The translations under genes and the position numbers were made by a program. Of a stretch of DNA of 64,000 nucleotides, positions 17,276-25,608 are shown piece after piece. Source of the stretch: JAHDVS01 sp964370985. GTDB lineage: Bacteria; Actinomycetota; Thermoleophilia; Gaiellales; Gaiellaceae. Where the stretch lies: NCBI GenBank assembly GCA_964370985.1, contig CAYJLE010000013.1, positions 1 to 64,000 on the forward strand, given 5' to 3'. The notes beneath the pieces are model-generated. The model searched no databases, was not told the DNA's origin, and saw only the letters and a program-made list of their open reading frames with translations. How positions within the stretch are numbered: position 1 is the stretch's first letter; each line of letters opens with the position of its first letter.

Positions 17276-18241
17276 CTAGGCCGTCAGCTCTCCCATGGCC
17301 CGGAACTTCGCCCGCCGCGCCCTCCGCCGCTCGTCCGCCTCGAGGCCGGCGACCTCCTCCAGCGCGGCCTCGAGTGCCACGGCCAGCAGCCGTGCCGCCT
17401 CGTCGTGGTCCGCGTGAGCGCCCCCCGCGGGCTCCGGCACGATCGCGTCGATCACGCCCAACTCGAGGCAGTGGCGGGCATCCGGCTTGAACGCGGCGGC
17501 CGCCTTCTTCGCCTCTCCCGCGTCGCGCCAGAGAATCGCCGCGCAGCCCTCGGGCGAGATCACCGAGTAGATCGCGTTCTCCTGCATGAGCACCCGATCG
17601 GCCAGAGCAATCGCGACGGCGCCGCCCGAGCCACCCTCGCCGATCACGCATGCGACCGTCGGCACGCCCAGACGGGCCATGGCGAGCTGGGAGCGCGCGA
17701 TCCAGCCGCCCTGGCCGTGCTGCTCTGCCGACACCCCCGGGTAGGCGCCCGGCGTGTCGACGAGCGCGAGCACGGGGAACCCGTGCCGGTCGGCTATCTC
17801 CATCACGCGCATCGCCTTGCGGTAGCCCTCCGGCATCGCCATCCCGAAGTTGCGCCGGGTCCGCTCGTGAATGTCCCGTCCCTTCTGGTGGCCGACGAGC
17901 GCGACCGTGGCGCCGCGAAACCGGCCCAGCCCGGCGACGATCGCGTGATCGTCTCCGAGCGAGCGGTCGCCGTGCAACTCGACGAAGTCGTCGAGGATCC
18001 GCTCCGCGTAATCGAGCGTGTACGGGCGCGCCTGGTGGCGGGCCAGCTCGACGGCACGCCAGACGTCGTCCTCGGTCGGCTCGGCGGCGATCCGCTCGAG
18101 CTGGCGCCGCAGCCGCGCCATCTCGCCGGAGACGCCGGCGCCGCGCAGCAGCGGCAGATCAGTGAGGCGGGCAAGCCGGTCACGCAGGCGCAGCTGCTCG
18201 GCCGCGCCCGCCCCCGGCGGCTGCCTCCGCCTACCCGCCAT
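17276..18241 (-). CDS. accA: Acetyl-CoA carboxylase carboxyltransferase, alpha subunit
   Basis: AccA forms the carboxyltransferase with AccD and transfers CO2 from biotin to acetyl-CoA to give malonyl-CoA. The 321-residue crotonase-fold protein shows GHQKGRD, MPEGYRKAMRVME, VDTPGAYPGV and the oxyanion region GEGGSGGAVAIALAD, then SVISPEGCAAILW. Its start overlaps the accD stop by 11 bases. The N-terminal coil of about 70 residues that packs on AccD is present. No accB or accC is found in the window. Confidence 0.93.
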   Translation of the reverse strand: MAGRRRQPPGAGAAEQLRLRDRLARLTDLPLLRGAGVSGEMARLRRQLERIAAEPTEDDVWRAVELARHQARPYTLDYAERILDDFVELHGDRSLGDDHAIVAGLGRFRGATVALVGHQKGRDIHERTRRNFGMAMPEGYRKAMRVMEIADRHGFPVLALVDTPGAYPGVSAEQHGQGGWIARSQLAMARLGVPTVACVIGEGGSGGAVAIALADRVLMQENAIYSVISPEGCAAILWRDAGEAKKAAAAFKPDARHCLELGVIDAIVPEPAGGAHADHDEAARLLAVALEAALEEVAGLEADERRRARRAKFRAMGELTA

Positions 18242-19079
18242 GCTCGAACAGGGCCAGCAGGCGCCCCAGGAACGGCCGCAGCTCCTCGCGGGTGAGGATC
18301 GCGTCGAGATGGCCGAGCCGGAGATTGGACTCGGAGAGCCCGAAATCGTCCGGTAGCTTCTCGCGGGTCGTCTGCTGCACGACCCGCGGGCCCGTGAACG
18401 AGAGCAGCGCCCCCGGCTCGGCGACGATCACGTCGCCCAGGCTGGCGAAGCTCGCGAGCACGCCGGCGGTGGTGGGATGGGTCATCACACAGAAGAACGC
18501 ACAGCGGGACTCGCGCAGCAGGTCGACCGCACAGACCGTCTTCGGCATCTGCATCAGCGACAGGATCCCCTCCTGCATGCGGGCACCGCCGGAGGCGGTC
18601 ACACACACGAGCGGCAGGCGCCGCTCGGCAGCGCGCTCGCACGCGCGGGCGAACTTCTCGCCGACGACGCTCCCCATCGAGCCGCCCATGAACGCGAAGT
18701 CCATGACCGCGAGCTGGCAGTCGCGCCGCTCGATCTTCGCCGCCCCGATCACGATCGCGTCTCCGAGCCCGGTCGAGACCTCGGCCTCCGCGATCCGCTC
18801 GGTGTAGGGGCGCACGTCGAAGAAGCCGAGCGGGTCCGCTGACCGGAGCGACTCCTCCTGCTCCACGAACGTCCCGTGGTCGACGAGCTGGGCGACCCGT
18901 TGGCGCGCGCGCACGGGGAAGTGGTGGCCGCAATGAGGGCACACGCGCAGGGCGCGCTCGAGCTCGTCCTCCCGGTAGTGGGAGCCACACGAGGGGCAGG
19001 TGTTGGGGTCTCGCCGGGCGGACGGCGCCTCGGCGGGAGGGCCGCGGTGCTCGATCGAGACGTCGATCCGGCTCGCCAT
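18231..19079 (-). CDS. accD: Acetyl-CoA carboxylase carboxyltransferase, beta subunit
   Basis: The 282-residue protein has the four-cysteine zinc ribbon of AccD (CPSC near residue 27 and CPHC near 46) and the carboxyltransferase core with GGARMQEG, FFCVMTHPTTAGV and SFTGPRVVQQT. It makes malonyl-CoA with AccA, feeding the fab operon a few hundred bases upstream. The ATG at 19079 lies 8 bases after TACAAT, so the accDA mRNA is probably leaderless. Confidence 0.94.
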   Translation of the reverse strand: MASRIDVSIEHRGPPAEAPSARRDPNTCPSCGSHYREDELERALRVCPHCGHHFPVRARQRVAQLVDHGTFVEQEESLRSADPLGFFDVRPYTERIAEAEVSTGLGDAIVIGAAKIERRDCQLAVMDFAFMGGSMGSVVGEKFARACERAAERRLPLVCVTASGGARMQEGILSLMQMPKTVCAVDLLRESRCAFFCVMTHPTTAGVLASFASLGDVIVAEPGALLSFTGPRVVQQTTREKLPDDFGLSESNLRLGHLDAILTREELRPFLGRLLALFEHGG

Positions 19080-19087
19080 GCCCGCCC

Positions 19088-19093
19088 ATTGTA
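19088..19093 (-). promoter_or_regulatory. -10 element TACAAT for accD-accA
   Basis: Minus-strand TACAAT lies within a GGGCGGGC-flanked segment and ends 8 bases before the accD ATG. It separates accDA from the upstream fab/arginase operon, giving the carboxyltransferase its own promoter. Confidence 0.5.
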
Positions 19094-19110
19094 CGGGCGG
19101 GCGAACGGCC

Positions 19111-19890
19111 CTAGAGTCCGAGCGCCGCGCAGAGTCGCGCGAGCGGCGGAACGCTCGCGGGGTCGTCCACGAGCCCGGTGAGGCCTGCCCCGGCCAGCGG
19201 GACGGCGGCCGCGACCCGGGCCAGGAGCCGCTCGAGCTCCGGGAGCGCGAGCCCGTCCGGCTCCGGCATGAAGACGGGGATCCCGGACGTCGGGTCGAGC
19301 ACGTCGCAGTCGAGGGCGACGTACACGCGCTCCACCCGGGCGAGCACCGCATCCACCCCGGAGCCGCCGGTTGGAAGACCGCTCTCCGCGATGAACAGCT
19401 CCTCGGGCGGATCGAGGTTGCGCGCACCGACGAGCGCCACGTGCGGAACCTCGACCGTGCCCGCGTCGAGCAGCAGCCGCAGCGGCATCCCCCACTGGTT
19501 GCCGCTCGGGGAGCTCGCCGGCGTGTTCAGGTCGCCGTGGGCGTCGATCCAGACGAGGCCGAGCCTGCCGGGCCGCGTGGCCAGGGCCTCGACCGCGCCG
19601 ACGTGGGCGCAGCAACAGCCGCCGAGCACGAGCGGGCGGGCCGGGAGGCCGGCGGCGATCCCGAGACTCTGCGCGGCCAGCGTGTCCTCCGCGATCTCCG
19701 CCACCTCGGGGTAGGGAAGGTCGAGCGACGCTGCCGCGGCCATCGCCTCGCCGCCGCCGCCCCAGGCCCGCGGAACCCGTACGAGGCCCGCACGGTACCC
19801 CTCCCCGCAGGAGTGGCACTCGTACTCGCTCCCGACGGCCACGGCCGTGAGCGTGCGGCAACGGGGGCAGCGGGCGCGCAGGCGACTCAT
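19111..19890 (-). CDS. Arginase/agmatinase family protein with N-terminal zinc ribbon
   Basis: The 259-residue protein is a ureohydrolase-fold enzyme. Metal motifs are WIDAHGDLNT (Asp116, His118, Asp120) and VALDCDVLDP; the first motif, normally GGDHS, reads GGCCCAHVG with His96 kept. Four cysteines at 8, 11, 25 and 28 form a zinc ribbon before the hydrolase, which I do not know from classical arginases. The substrate could be arginine, agmatine, formiminoglutamate or another guanidino compound. It is the last gene of the fab operon, 27 bases after the HAD gene. Confidence 0.78.
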   Translation of the reverse strand: MSRLRARCPRCRTLTAVAVGSEYECHSCGEGYRAGLVRVPRAWGGGGEAMAAAASLDLPYPEVAEIAEDTLAAQSLGIAAGLPARPLVLGGCCCAHVGAVEALATRPGRLGLVWIDAHGDLNTPASSPSGNQWGMPLRLLLDAGTVEVPHVALVGARNLDPPEELFIAESGLPTGGSGVDAVLARVERVYVALDCDVLDPTSGIPVFMPEPDGLALPELERLLARVAAAVPLAGAGLTGLVDDPASVPPLARLCAALGL

Positions 19891-19917
19891 CGTCTCCCTA
19901 CCGGTCGCGCCGCCTCG

Positions 19918-20577
19918 TCACGGCACGAGCTCACGGAGGATGTCCGGAAGCCCCGAGAGATCGGGCAGCTCTCGAGCGGGCGAGGGTGCCGCTCGCTCGC
20001 CGAGCCTGTTGATCCACACCGAGGTCAGCCCGAGCTCGCATGCCGGCGCGATGTCGTGGAAGAGGCTAGCCGCGACGTGCACGTGATCCTCGCGCGGGGC
20101 GCCCGTCCGCTCGAAGAACTCTCGCCAGTGCCCGTCCGCCGGCTTGTACGAGCCGATCTCGGAGGCGATCACGAGCTCGTCGAACGGCACGCCGATCCTC
20201 TCGACCGAGGCCGCGAGGAGATCGGCGTCCGTGTTCGACAGGATCGCGAGGCTCCACCCCCCGCGGCGAAGCTCCGCCAGCGCGCCCGGCACCTCCGGGA
20301 ACACGGGCCAGCCGGGCAGCGTGTTCCCGAGCGAGCCCTCGTCCTCGACCGCCAGGGCAAGCCCTTCCGCGTCCGCGATTCCTCGCAGGCAGCGCGCCAG
20401 CACCCCGCGGTAGGAAAGCCCCGGGCGCTCACGCTGCACGACCGGCTCGAGCGCGTGGTAGCTGGCGAGGAGGCTTCCCGCGTCCTCGTCCGGCCAGAGA
20501 CGCTCGAGCGTCGCGCGGATGCCGCCGTTCCAGTCGATCAGCGTCCCGTAGCAGTCGAACGTCGCCCACCGGGGCAT
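19918..20577 (-). CDS. HAD-superfamily hydrolase, haloacid-dehalogenase type
   Basis: A 219-residue HAD protein with motif I FDCYGTLIDW, motif II ILSNTD, a lysine in GSYKPADGHW, and a weakened distal acidic motif HVAASLFHDIAPA. The last motif is typical of type II haloacid dehalogenases. It lies 7 bases after fabF and before the arginase-like gene. No substrate can be assigned; small-molecule phosphatase activity is the default guess. Confidence 0.75.
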   Translation of the reverse strand: MPRWATFDCYGTLIDWNGGIRATLERLWPDEDAGSLLASYHALEPVVQRERPGLSYRGVLARCLRGIADAEGLALAVEDEGSLGNTLPGWPVFPEVPGALAELRRGGWSLAILSNTDADLLAASVERIGVPFDELVIASEIGSYKPADGHWREFFERTGAPREDHVHVAASLFHDIAPACELGLTSVWINRLGERAAPSPARELPDLSGLPDILRELVP

Positions 20578-20584
20578 CGCGGCG

Positions 20585-21841
20585 TCAGCCCCTGAACTTG
20601 CGGAAGATCAGGCAGGCGTTGTGCCCGCCGAAGCCGAAGTTGTTCGACAGCGCGACGTTCACCTCGACCTGCCGCGCCACGTTCGGGATGTAGTCGAGGT
20701 CGCACTCCGGGTCGGGGTTCTCGAGGTTGATCGTCGGTGGAACGATGTCGCGTCCGCAGGCGAAGATCGAGGCGATCGCCTCGATCGCGCCCGAGCCGCC
20801 GAGGCAGTGCCCGGTGGCGCCCTTCGTGGAAGAGATCGGGATGCGGTATGCCCTCTCCTCGCCGAACGCGACCTTCAGCACCCTCGTCTCGCTCGCGTCG
20901 CCGATCGGCGTCGAGGTCGCGTGCGCGTTCACGTAGTCGATGTCCTCGGGCCCCACCCCCGCGTCCTGCATCGCCATCGTGATCGCCCGCGCCGGCGAGC
21001 GGCCTGACGGATCGGGCTCCGTCATGTGATGGGCATCGGAGGAGATGCCGTAGCCGATCAGCTCGGCGTAGATCTTCGCGTTGCGCGCCCGCGCGTGCTC
21101 GAGCTCCTCGAGCACGATCACGCCGGCGGCCTCGCCCATCACGAACCCGTCTCGTTCGGCATCGAACGGCCGGCTCGCGCGCAGCGGGTCCTCGTTGCGG
21201 CGCGACAGGGCGCGCATGGCGCCGAATCCCGCGATCCCGACCGGGGCGATCCCGCATTCGGTGCCGCCGGCGAACATCACGTCGGCCCGGTTCAGGCGGA
21301 TCTGGTCGAGCGCGTCGCCGATCGCCATGTTCGACGCGGCGCAAGCCTCGCACTGGGACGAGAGCGGCCCACGCGTCCCGAGCTCCATCGACACCCAGCC
21401 CGCGCCCATGTTCGGCAGGATCGACGGGATCGAGAACGGGCTACACCGATCGGGGCCCTTCTCCCACAGCGCCAGATGGCAGTCCTGGAAGCTCTTCAGG
21501 CCCCCGATTCCCGTCGCGATCGACGCGCCGATCCGCTCCGCCTCGGGTGCGATCGCGAGGCCGCAGTCGGCCTCCGCCATCCTGGCCGCGCCGATCGAGA
21601 GCAGGGCGAAGCGATCCATTCGCCGCACGCTCTTCGCGTCGACCCAGTCGGTCGGCTCGAAGTTCTTCAGCTCGCAGGCGAACTGCACCGTGTAGCCGGT
21701 CGTGTCGAACGAGGTAATCGGACCGGCGCCCGACTCCCCCGCGATCAGGTTCTTCCAGAACGTCTCCGCATCGTTTCCGAGCGGGGTCAACGCCCCGACG
21801 CCCGTCACGACGACGCGCCGCCGTCCGTTCTCGCTCGTCAC
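20585..21841 (-). CDS. fabF: 3-oxoacyl-ACP synthase II
   Basis: FabF condenses malonyl-ACP with acyl-ACP during fatty-acid elongation. The 418-residue thiolase-fold protein carries the nucleophile Cys in CEACAASNMAIG and the two histidines in VNAHATSTPIGD and KGATGHCLGGSG, with the closing NNFGFGGHNA. It lies 9 bases after fabG. No acpP is present in this gap, although many fab clusters carry one here. Confidence 0.94.
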   Translation of the reverse strand: MTSENGRRRVVVTGVGALTPLGNDAETFWKNLIAGESGAGPITSFDTTGYTVQFACELKNFEPTDWVDAKSVRRMDRFALLSIGAARMAEADCGLAIAPEAERIGASIATGIGGLKSFQDCHLALWEKGPDRCSPFSIPSILPNMGAGWVSMELGTRGPLSSQCEACAASNMAIGDALDQIRLNRADVMFAGGTECGIAPVGIAGFGAMRALSRRNEDPLRASRPFDAERDGFVMGEAAGVIVLEELEHARARNAKIYAELIGYGISSDAHHMTEPDPSGRSPARAITMAMQDAGVGPEDIDYVNAHATSTPIGDASETRVLKVAFGEERAYRIPISSTKGATGHCLGGSGAIEAIASIFACGRDIVPPTINLENPDPECDLDYIPNVARQVEVNVALSNNFGFGGHNACLIFRKFRG

Positions 21842-21850
21842 CTGTCCCTC

Positions 21851-22597
21851 CTACATCCCGAGGCCGCCGTCGACCTGGAGCACGGCGCCGGTTACGAACC
21901 GGGCCTCGTCAGCGAGCAGGAAGCGTACCGCACCCGCGATGTCGTCCGGCTCGCCCAGCCGCCCCAGCGGGGTGTTGCCGAGGATGAGCGCTCGCGCCTC
22001 CTCGGGCAGCACGTCCGTCAGCTCGGTGGCGATGTAGCCGGGCGCGACCGCGTTCACGCGAACGCCGCGCGAGCCGAGCTCCTTTGCGAGCGACTTCGTG
22101 AAGCCTATGAGGCCCGCCTTCGAGGCGGCGTAGTTCGTCTGGCCGGCGTTCCCGTGCAATCCGACGACGCTCGTCAGGTTCACGATCGAGCCGGCCTTGC
22201 GCTTCAGCATGCCCCGGGCAGCGGCGCGACAGACGTTGAAGGTGCCCCGCAGGTTCGTGTCGAGCACGTCGTCCCACTCCTCGTCGCTCATGCGGACGAT
22301 CAGCGTGTCGCGGGTGATCCCGGCGTTGTTGACGAGACCGGCGAGCGGGCCGAGCTCGACCTCGACACCCTCGACGAGCGCCCTTGCCTGCTCGGGGTCG
22401 GACACGTCCGCCTGCACCGCAACGCCGCCCACCTCCGCAGCGACGGCCTCGGCGGCCTCGCGACCGGCGCGGTAGTTGACGGCAACGCGCGCGCCCGCGC
22501 GCGCAAGCTCGCGGGAGACGGCGGCGCCGATCCCGCGAGCGCCGCCCGTCACGAGCACCACCCTCCCGTCCAGCGAGCAGTACGACTCAGCGCTCAC
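21851..22597 (-). CDS. fabG: 3-oxoacyl-ACP reductase
   Basis: This NADPH-dependent short-chain dehydrogenase (248 residues) reduces the ketoacyl-ACP product. It has TGGARGIG for cofactor binding, NNAG, a catalytic serine in LTSVVG, and the YAASKAG Tyr-Lys pair. The GTG at 22597 overlaps the fabD stop (GTGA) and has a perfect GGAGGTGATC Shine-Dalgarno sequence inside the end of fabD, which settles the start against longer in-frame alternatives. Confidence 0.95.
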   Translation of the reverse strand: MSAESYCSLDGRVVLVTGGARGIGAAVSRELARAGARVAVNYRAGREAAEAVAAEVGGVAVQADVSDPEQARALVEGVEVELGPLAGLVNNAGITRDTLIVRMSDEEWDDVLDTNLRGTFNVCRAAARGMLKRKAGSIVNLTSVVGLHGNAGQTNYAASKAGLIGFTKSLAKELGSRGVRVNAVAPGYIATELTDVLPEEARALILGNTPLGRLGEPDDIAGAVRFLLADEARFVTGAVLQVDGGLGM

Positions 22598-23514
22598 GCG
22601 GCGATCACCTCCTCGAGCTTGGCGAGCGACGCCCGGTCGCCCACCGACAGCGCCGTCACGTCGCGGTTGCAGCGCCGGACGAGGCCCGCGAGCACCTGGC
22701 CCGGCCCGATCTCGACGAACGTATCCACTCCCTCGGCGACGAGCCGCGCGACGGCCTGCGTGAACCGCACCGGCGCGGTCAGCTGGTCGACGAGCAGATC
22801 GGTGAACCGCTCTGCGCTCTCGACGTCGGCCGTGACGGTGGACAGGAACGGCACGCGCGGCTGCGCCCAGTCGGCGCTCTCGAGCGCCGGTCGCAGCCGG
22901 GGCCCCGCCGCGCCCACGAGCGGGCTGTGGAAGGCCCCGCTGATCCGCAGGCGGACGGCGCGGCGGGCGCCGCGCTCCGCGGCGGCCGCGAGCAACCGGT
23001 CGATCGCCTCCTCGGCGCCGGACACCACGACCTGGCCGGGGCAGTTGTAGTTGGCGGGCCAGACGCCCTCGATGCCGTCGCAGAGCTCCTCGACGGCGCC
23101 GTCGTCGAGTCCGAGGATCGCGGCCATCGCGCCGGGATGCTGGCGGGCCGCGTCCGCGGTGGCGAGACCCCGCTCGCGCACGAGCCTGACCGCTTCGCGA
23201 GCCGAGAGCGCGCCGCACGCGGCAAGCGCGGAGTACTCACCGACGGAGTGCCCGACGACGAAGGCGGGCTCGAGGCCGAGCGTCTCGACGGCGCGCAGGC
23301 ACGCGAGCGAGGTCGCAACCAGGGCGGGCTGTTGGATCTCGGTCTCGGTGAGCTCCTCGATCGGCCCCTCGAAGCACAGGCGCTCCAGGTCGAGGCCCGT
23401 CACCTCGGAGGCCTCCGCAAGGACCGCCCGGGCCTCGGGGTAGGCCTCCGCGAGCTCGCGTCCCATCCCGACCTCCTGCGAGCCCTGACCCGGGAAGCAG
23501 AATGCGGCCTTCAC
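22594..23514 (-). CDS. fabD: Malonyl-CoA:ACP malonyltransferase
   Basis: FabD loads malonyl groups on ACP. At 306 residues it has the opening FCFPGQGSQEVGMG, the nucleophile Ser in GHSVGEYSAL, the malonyl-binding Arg segment, and the catalytic histidine in GAFHSPL. The GTG start overlaps the fabH stop (GTGA) and is preceded by AAGGAGGTGAT, an ideal ribosome-binding site embedded in the fabH 3' end. Confidence 0.94.
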   Translation of the reverse strand: MKAAFCFPGQGSQEVGMGRELAEAYPEARAVLAEASEVTGLDLERLCFEGPIEELTETEIQQPALVATSLACLRAVETLGLEPAFVVGHSVGEYSALAACGALSAREAVRLVRERGLATADAARQHPGAMAAILGLDDGAVEELCDGIEGVWPANYNCPGQVVVSGAEEAIDRLLAAAAERGARRAVRLRISGAFHSPLVGAAGPRLRPALESADWAQPRVPFLSTVTADVESAERFTDLLVDQLTAPVRFTQAVARLVAEGVDTFVEIGPGQVLAGLVRRCNRDVTALSVGDRASLAKLEEVIAA

Positions 23515-24533
23515 CGGCCATCACCTCCTTCGGCAGTCCAGCGCAGAAGCAGCGACCCCCAGGTCATACCCGCGCCGACAGCGCACATGAGCACGTTCGT
23601 CCCCGGCGGCAGCCGGCCCTCCCTGCTCGCCTCGTCGAGCACGAGCGGAATCGATGCGGCAGACGTGTTGCCGCAACGGTCGATGTTCAGGAGCGTCCTC
23701 TCGGCGGGAACCCCGAGACGCCGGGCCACGAGCTCGACGATCCGCCGGTTCGCCTGGTGAGGGGCGAACACGTCGACGTCGTCGACCCCGAGCCCCGCCA
23801 GCTCGAGGACGCGGAGGGCGGAGGCCGTCGCGACCCGCGTCGAGAACCGGAACACCTCCGGTCCGTTCATCCTCACCGTGTGCAGGCCGTCGCGCACCGT
23901 GTCGGCCGTGGCAGGGGCCCGGGAGCCTCCCGCCGGGAGTCTGAGATCCCCCGCGCGCGAGCCGTCGTTGCCGAGCTCGAACGCCAGCACGCCGCCCTCG
24001 TCCACCGGCTCGACCACGGCCGCGCCGGCGCCGTCGCCGAAGAGGATGCAGGTCGACCGGTCCTCCCAGTCGAGGAAGCGGGACATGACCTCCGACCCGA
24101 CCACGAGCACACGCCGGGCCGCGCCCGAGGCGACGGCGCAGTACGCCTGCGCCAGCGCGTACACGAACCCGGTGCAGGCGGCCGACAGGTCGAACGAGGC
24201 AGCCCGGCCGGCACCGATGCCGGCCGCGACCACGGAGGCGGTCGAGGGGAAGAGCATGTCCGGCGACGCCGTCGCGACGATCACGATGTCGATCGCGTCC
24301 GGCTCGCAGCCGGCCCTGGCGAGCGCGACCCGGGCAGCGTCGGCGGCGAGGTCGCTCGCGGCCTCCTCGGGGGCCGCCACGCGGCGCTCGCGGATTCCCG
24401 TCCGCTCCAGGATCCAATCCTCGCTCTCCCCGAACGAGCGCGCGATCTCCTCGCTCGAGACGGTACGGGGCGGCAGGGAGGCTCCTAGCCCCGTGATCCC
24501 GACCCGGACGCCGGGCGGTGCCAGCGCGATCAC
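23511..24533 (-). CDS. fabH: 3-oxoacyl-ACP synthase III
   Basis: FabH starts fatty-acid synthesis by condensing acyl-CoA with malonyl-ACP. The 340-residue protein has Cys in SAACTGFVYAL, His in FAPHQANRRI and Asn in RCGNTSAASIP, the complete catalytic triad. The GTG at 24533 overlaps the fabZ stop by the GTGA arrangement; a slightly later start before the VGITGLGASLP strand is possible. Confidence 0.93.
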   Translation of the reverse strand: MIALAPPGVRVGITGLGASLPPRTVSSEEIARSFGESEDWILERTGIRERRVAAPEEAASDLAADAARVALARAGCEPDAIDIVIVATASPDMLFPSTASVVAAGIGAGRAASFDLSAACTGFVYALAQAYCAVASGAARRVLVVGSEVMSRFLDWEDRSTCILFGDGAGAAVVEPVDEGGVLAFELGNDGSRAGDLRLPAGGSRAPATADTVRDGLHTVRMNGPEVFRFSTRVATASALRVLELAGLGVDDVDVFAPHQANRRIVELVARRLGVPAERTLLNIDRCGNTSAASIPLVLDEASREGRLPPGTNVLMCAVGAGMTWGSLLLRWTAEGGDGR

Positions 24534-24979
24534 GACCCGCCCGCGGGCGGGTCGGCCACCGCGAACGTCAGAGTCCCTCGCACCGCGAGCTCGCCCCCGA
24601 CGGTCGCGCGCACGGCGCCGCGGCCGACCGGGCCGCGTACCCGCTCGAGCTGGCACGTCAGCTCGAGCACGTCGCCCGGCCGCACGAGCCGCTTGAAGCG
24701 GACGTCGTCGATCCCCGCGAAGAGGACGAGCTTGCCCCGGTTGCCCTCCTCCGAGAGGACCGCGACCGCGCCGGTCTGTGCCAGCGCCTCGACCATCAGC
24801 ACACCGGGCATGATCGGGTTCCCCGGGAAGTGGCCGGCGAGGTACCACTCGTCGGCACGCACCTGCTTGCGCGCCACGACCCTCGCTCCCGGGTCGAGCT
24901 CGATCACCTCGTCGAGGAGCAGGAACGGCTCCCGGTGGGGGATGATCGCCTCGATCTCCTCCCTGCCCAGCGGCGTCAC
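24530..24979 (-). CDS. fabZ: 3-hydroxyacyl-ACP dehydratase
   Basis: The 149-residue hot-dog fold protein has the FabZ signature HREPFLLLD, the catalytic His in GHFPGNPIMPGV and the Glu in MVEALAQTGA. It removes water from hydroxyacyl-ACP. GTG at 24979 overlaps the sigma-factor stop (GTGA), tying the first fatty-acid gene to the regulator by translational coupling. Confidence 0.93.
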   Translation of the reverse strand: MTPLGREEIEAIIPHREPFLLLDEVIELDPGARVVARKQVRADEWYLAGHFPGNPIMPGVLMVEALAQTGAVAVLSEEGNRGKLVLFAGIDDVRFKRLVRPGDVLELTCQLERVRGPVGRGAVRATVGGELAVRGTLTFAVADPPAGGS

Positions 24980-25584
24980 GCCCGCGTGTACTCCTGGAGG
25001 CGGCGCCTGAGGTTGTCCCTCCCCCGGTGGACGTGCGACTTCGCGGTCCCGACCGGGATCCGCAAGAGCTTCCCGATCTCCTCGTAGCTCAGGTCGAGGG
25101 TGTCTCGCAGGAGCAGGACGCGCCGCTGCTCGGCCGTGAGCCGCACGAGCGCCGAGCCGAGCTCCCGGCGGAGGTCGGACAGCAGCGCGAGCCGGCTCGG
25201 GTCCCCGTCATCGTCGAATCCGGCGTCCCGGTCGGGATCGAGCGTCTCGGTGCGCCGGACCCGCTGGCGGTCGGCGACGTCGCGGCAGGTGTTGATCACC
25301 AGCCGGTGCAGCCACGTCGAGAACTGGCACTCGCCCCGGAACTGCCGCAGGCGCTCGGTGAGCTTGAGAAACGACTCCTGCGCCGCGTCGCGGGCGTCCT
25401 CGATGTCGCCGAGCAGGTGCGTCGCAAGACGGGATACGCGGGCGGAGTGGCGCTCGATCAGCGCCTCGAGCGCACTGCGATCGCCCTCCTTGGCGCGGTC
25501 GACGAGATCCGCGTCCGACAGCCGCGCGTAGGCAACCCGGACGTCGAGGGCGGAGCGCGGCAGGGTGGTCTCGGCGACGGGCAC
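24976..25584 (-). CDS. ECF-type sigma factor heading the fatty-acid operon
   Basis: A 202-residue sigma-70 family factor with region 2 (AQESFLKLTERLRQFRGECQ core, with a FSTWLHRLVINTCRD recognition helix) and region 4.2 (LDLSYEEIGKLLRIPVGTAKSHVHRGRDNL). A linker of acidic residues joins them. No anti-sigma gene is adjacent, which is unusual for ECF factors. The GTG start lies 9 bases after TAGACT. Because fabZ to fabF follow by four coupled overlaps, the factor may control membrane-lipid synthesis or respond to it. Confidence 0.85.
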   Translation of the reverse strand: MPVAETTLPRSALDVRVAYARLSDADLVDRAKEGDRSALEALIERHSARVSRLATHLLGDIEDARDAAQESFLKLTERLRQFRGECQFSTWLHRLVINTCRDVADRQRVRRTETLDPDRDAGFDDDGDPSRLALLSDLRRELGSALVRLTAEQRRVLLLRDTLDLSYEEIGKLLRIPVGTAKSHVHRGRDNLRRRLQEYTRA

Positions 25585-25592
25585 GGCACACG

Positions 25593-25599
25593 TAGTCTA
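25593..25599. promoter_or_regulatory. Shared divergent -10 (TAGTCT on +, TAGACT on -)
   Basis: TAGTCTA reads TAGTCT toward birA (25593-25598) and TAGACT toward the sigma gene (25594-25599). The sigma GTG lies 9 bases and the birA ATG 10 bases beyond, so both are likely leaderless or nearly so. Confidence 0.5.
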
Positions 25600-25608
25600 G
25601 ACCTGACG

